Positions 6,220 through 6,362 of a DNA stretch of 6,362 nt are shown here, piece after piece. The notes under the pieces were generated by a model. That model searched no databases and was not told the DNA's origin. It saw nothing but the letters and a program-made list of their open reading frames with translations. Each line of letters starts with the position of its first letter. Within the stretch, counting starts at the first letter, position 1. This stretch comes from an uncultured Clostridia bacterium. Lineage in GTDB: Bacteria > Bacillota > Clostridia > Oscillospirales > Oscillospiraceae. The stretch is taken from contig CALJDB010000342.1 in assembly GCA_938023775.1 (NCBI GenBank), positions 1 to 6,362 of the forward strand. The letters are read 5' to 3'. Both the position numbers and the translations under genes were made by a program.

Positions 6220-6362
6220 TTACTCGAGCGGCGCGCCTGCCTCGCTCTCGGGCTTGATGTCGATCTTGTAGCCTGTCAGCTTTGCGGCGAGGCGGGCGTT
6301 CTGGCCTTCCTTGCCGATGGCGAGCGAGAGCTGGTTATCCGGCACGATGACGCGGCAGCTCT
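6220..6362 (-). CDS. nusA: Transcription termination/antitermination factor NusA (C-terminal part only)
   Basis: NusA binds RNA polymerase and nascent RNA and modulates pausing, intrinsic termination and antitermination. Only the last 46 residues are in the window; the 5' part continues past the right edge. The visible peptide is the end of the second KH domain: [20 protein letters not shown], with the KH GxxG loop as GKEG, then [16 protein letters not shown]. It ends ten residues after KIDIK, without the acidic repeats found in proteobacterial NusA, as expected for a Firmicute. The gene closes with TAA followed by two more in-frame TAA codons. It heads the visible genes and is probably preceded by rimP outside the window. 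Confidence 0.95.
   Translation of the reverse strand, partial: SCRVIVPDNQLSLAIGKEGQNARLAAKLTGYKIDIKPESEAGAPLE

Overview
The window is a single block of co-directional genes, all on the minus strand: the 3' part of the conserved bacterial nusA-infB operon. In transcription order (right to left) it reads nusA (3' end only), ylxR/rnpM, ylxQ, infB, rbfA, nrnA (DHH/DHHA1 phosphoesterase), truB and ribF. The sequence is GC-rich with GC-ending codons. A ylxR-ylxQ pair between nusA and infB, a NusA that stops right after its second KH domain, a 778-residue IF2 and strong AGGAGG-type ribosome binding sites point to a Gram-positive Firmicute. A GC-rich member of class Clostridia (Oscillospirales-like) is my best guess, but the sequence cannot fix the genus.

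Layout: 6220-6362 encodes the last 46 residues of NusA, closed by three in-frame TAA codons. YlxR (5921-6190) and YlxQ (5514-5924) follow, overlapping by ATGA. infB (3174-5510) starts 3 bases after ylxQ, and its Shine-Dalgarno lies inside the last ylxQ codons. The only sizeable gap inside the operon after ylxR (3109-3173) holds a strong intrinsic-terminator-like hairpin just before rbfA (2734-3108). rbfA overlaps nrnA (1812-2747) by 14 bases, and nrnA overlaps truB (940-1815) by ATGA. ribF (32-928) closes the run. A second, weaker terminator-like hairpin lies inside the last truB codons, and a hairpin at the left edge (1-20) may be part of the end-of-operon terminator.

The genes form a translation and RNA-metabolism module: transcription elongation/termination (NusA), RNase P modulation (YlxR/RnpM), an L7Ae-fold RNA-binding protein (YlxQ), initiation factor 2, 30S maturation (RbfA), nanoRNA/pAp recycling (NrnA), tRNA psi55 formation (TruB), and FMN/FAD synthesis (RibF). 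No mobile element, CRISPR array, RNA gene or accessory defence system was seen, and I found no new multi-gene system. The most interesting signals are regulatory: terminator-like hairpins directly ahead of rbfA and ribF in an operon that encodes NusA, and a well-spaced internal Shine-Dalgarno plus ATG in infB that predicts a short IF2 isoform. Long open frames on the plus strand are antisense shadows. There is no gene-free stretch over 300 bases.
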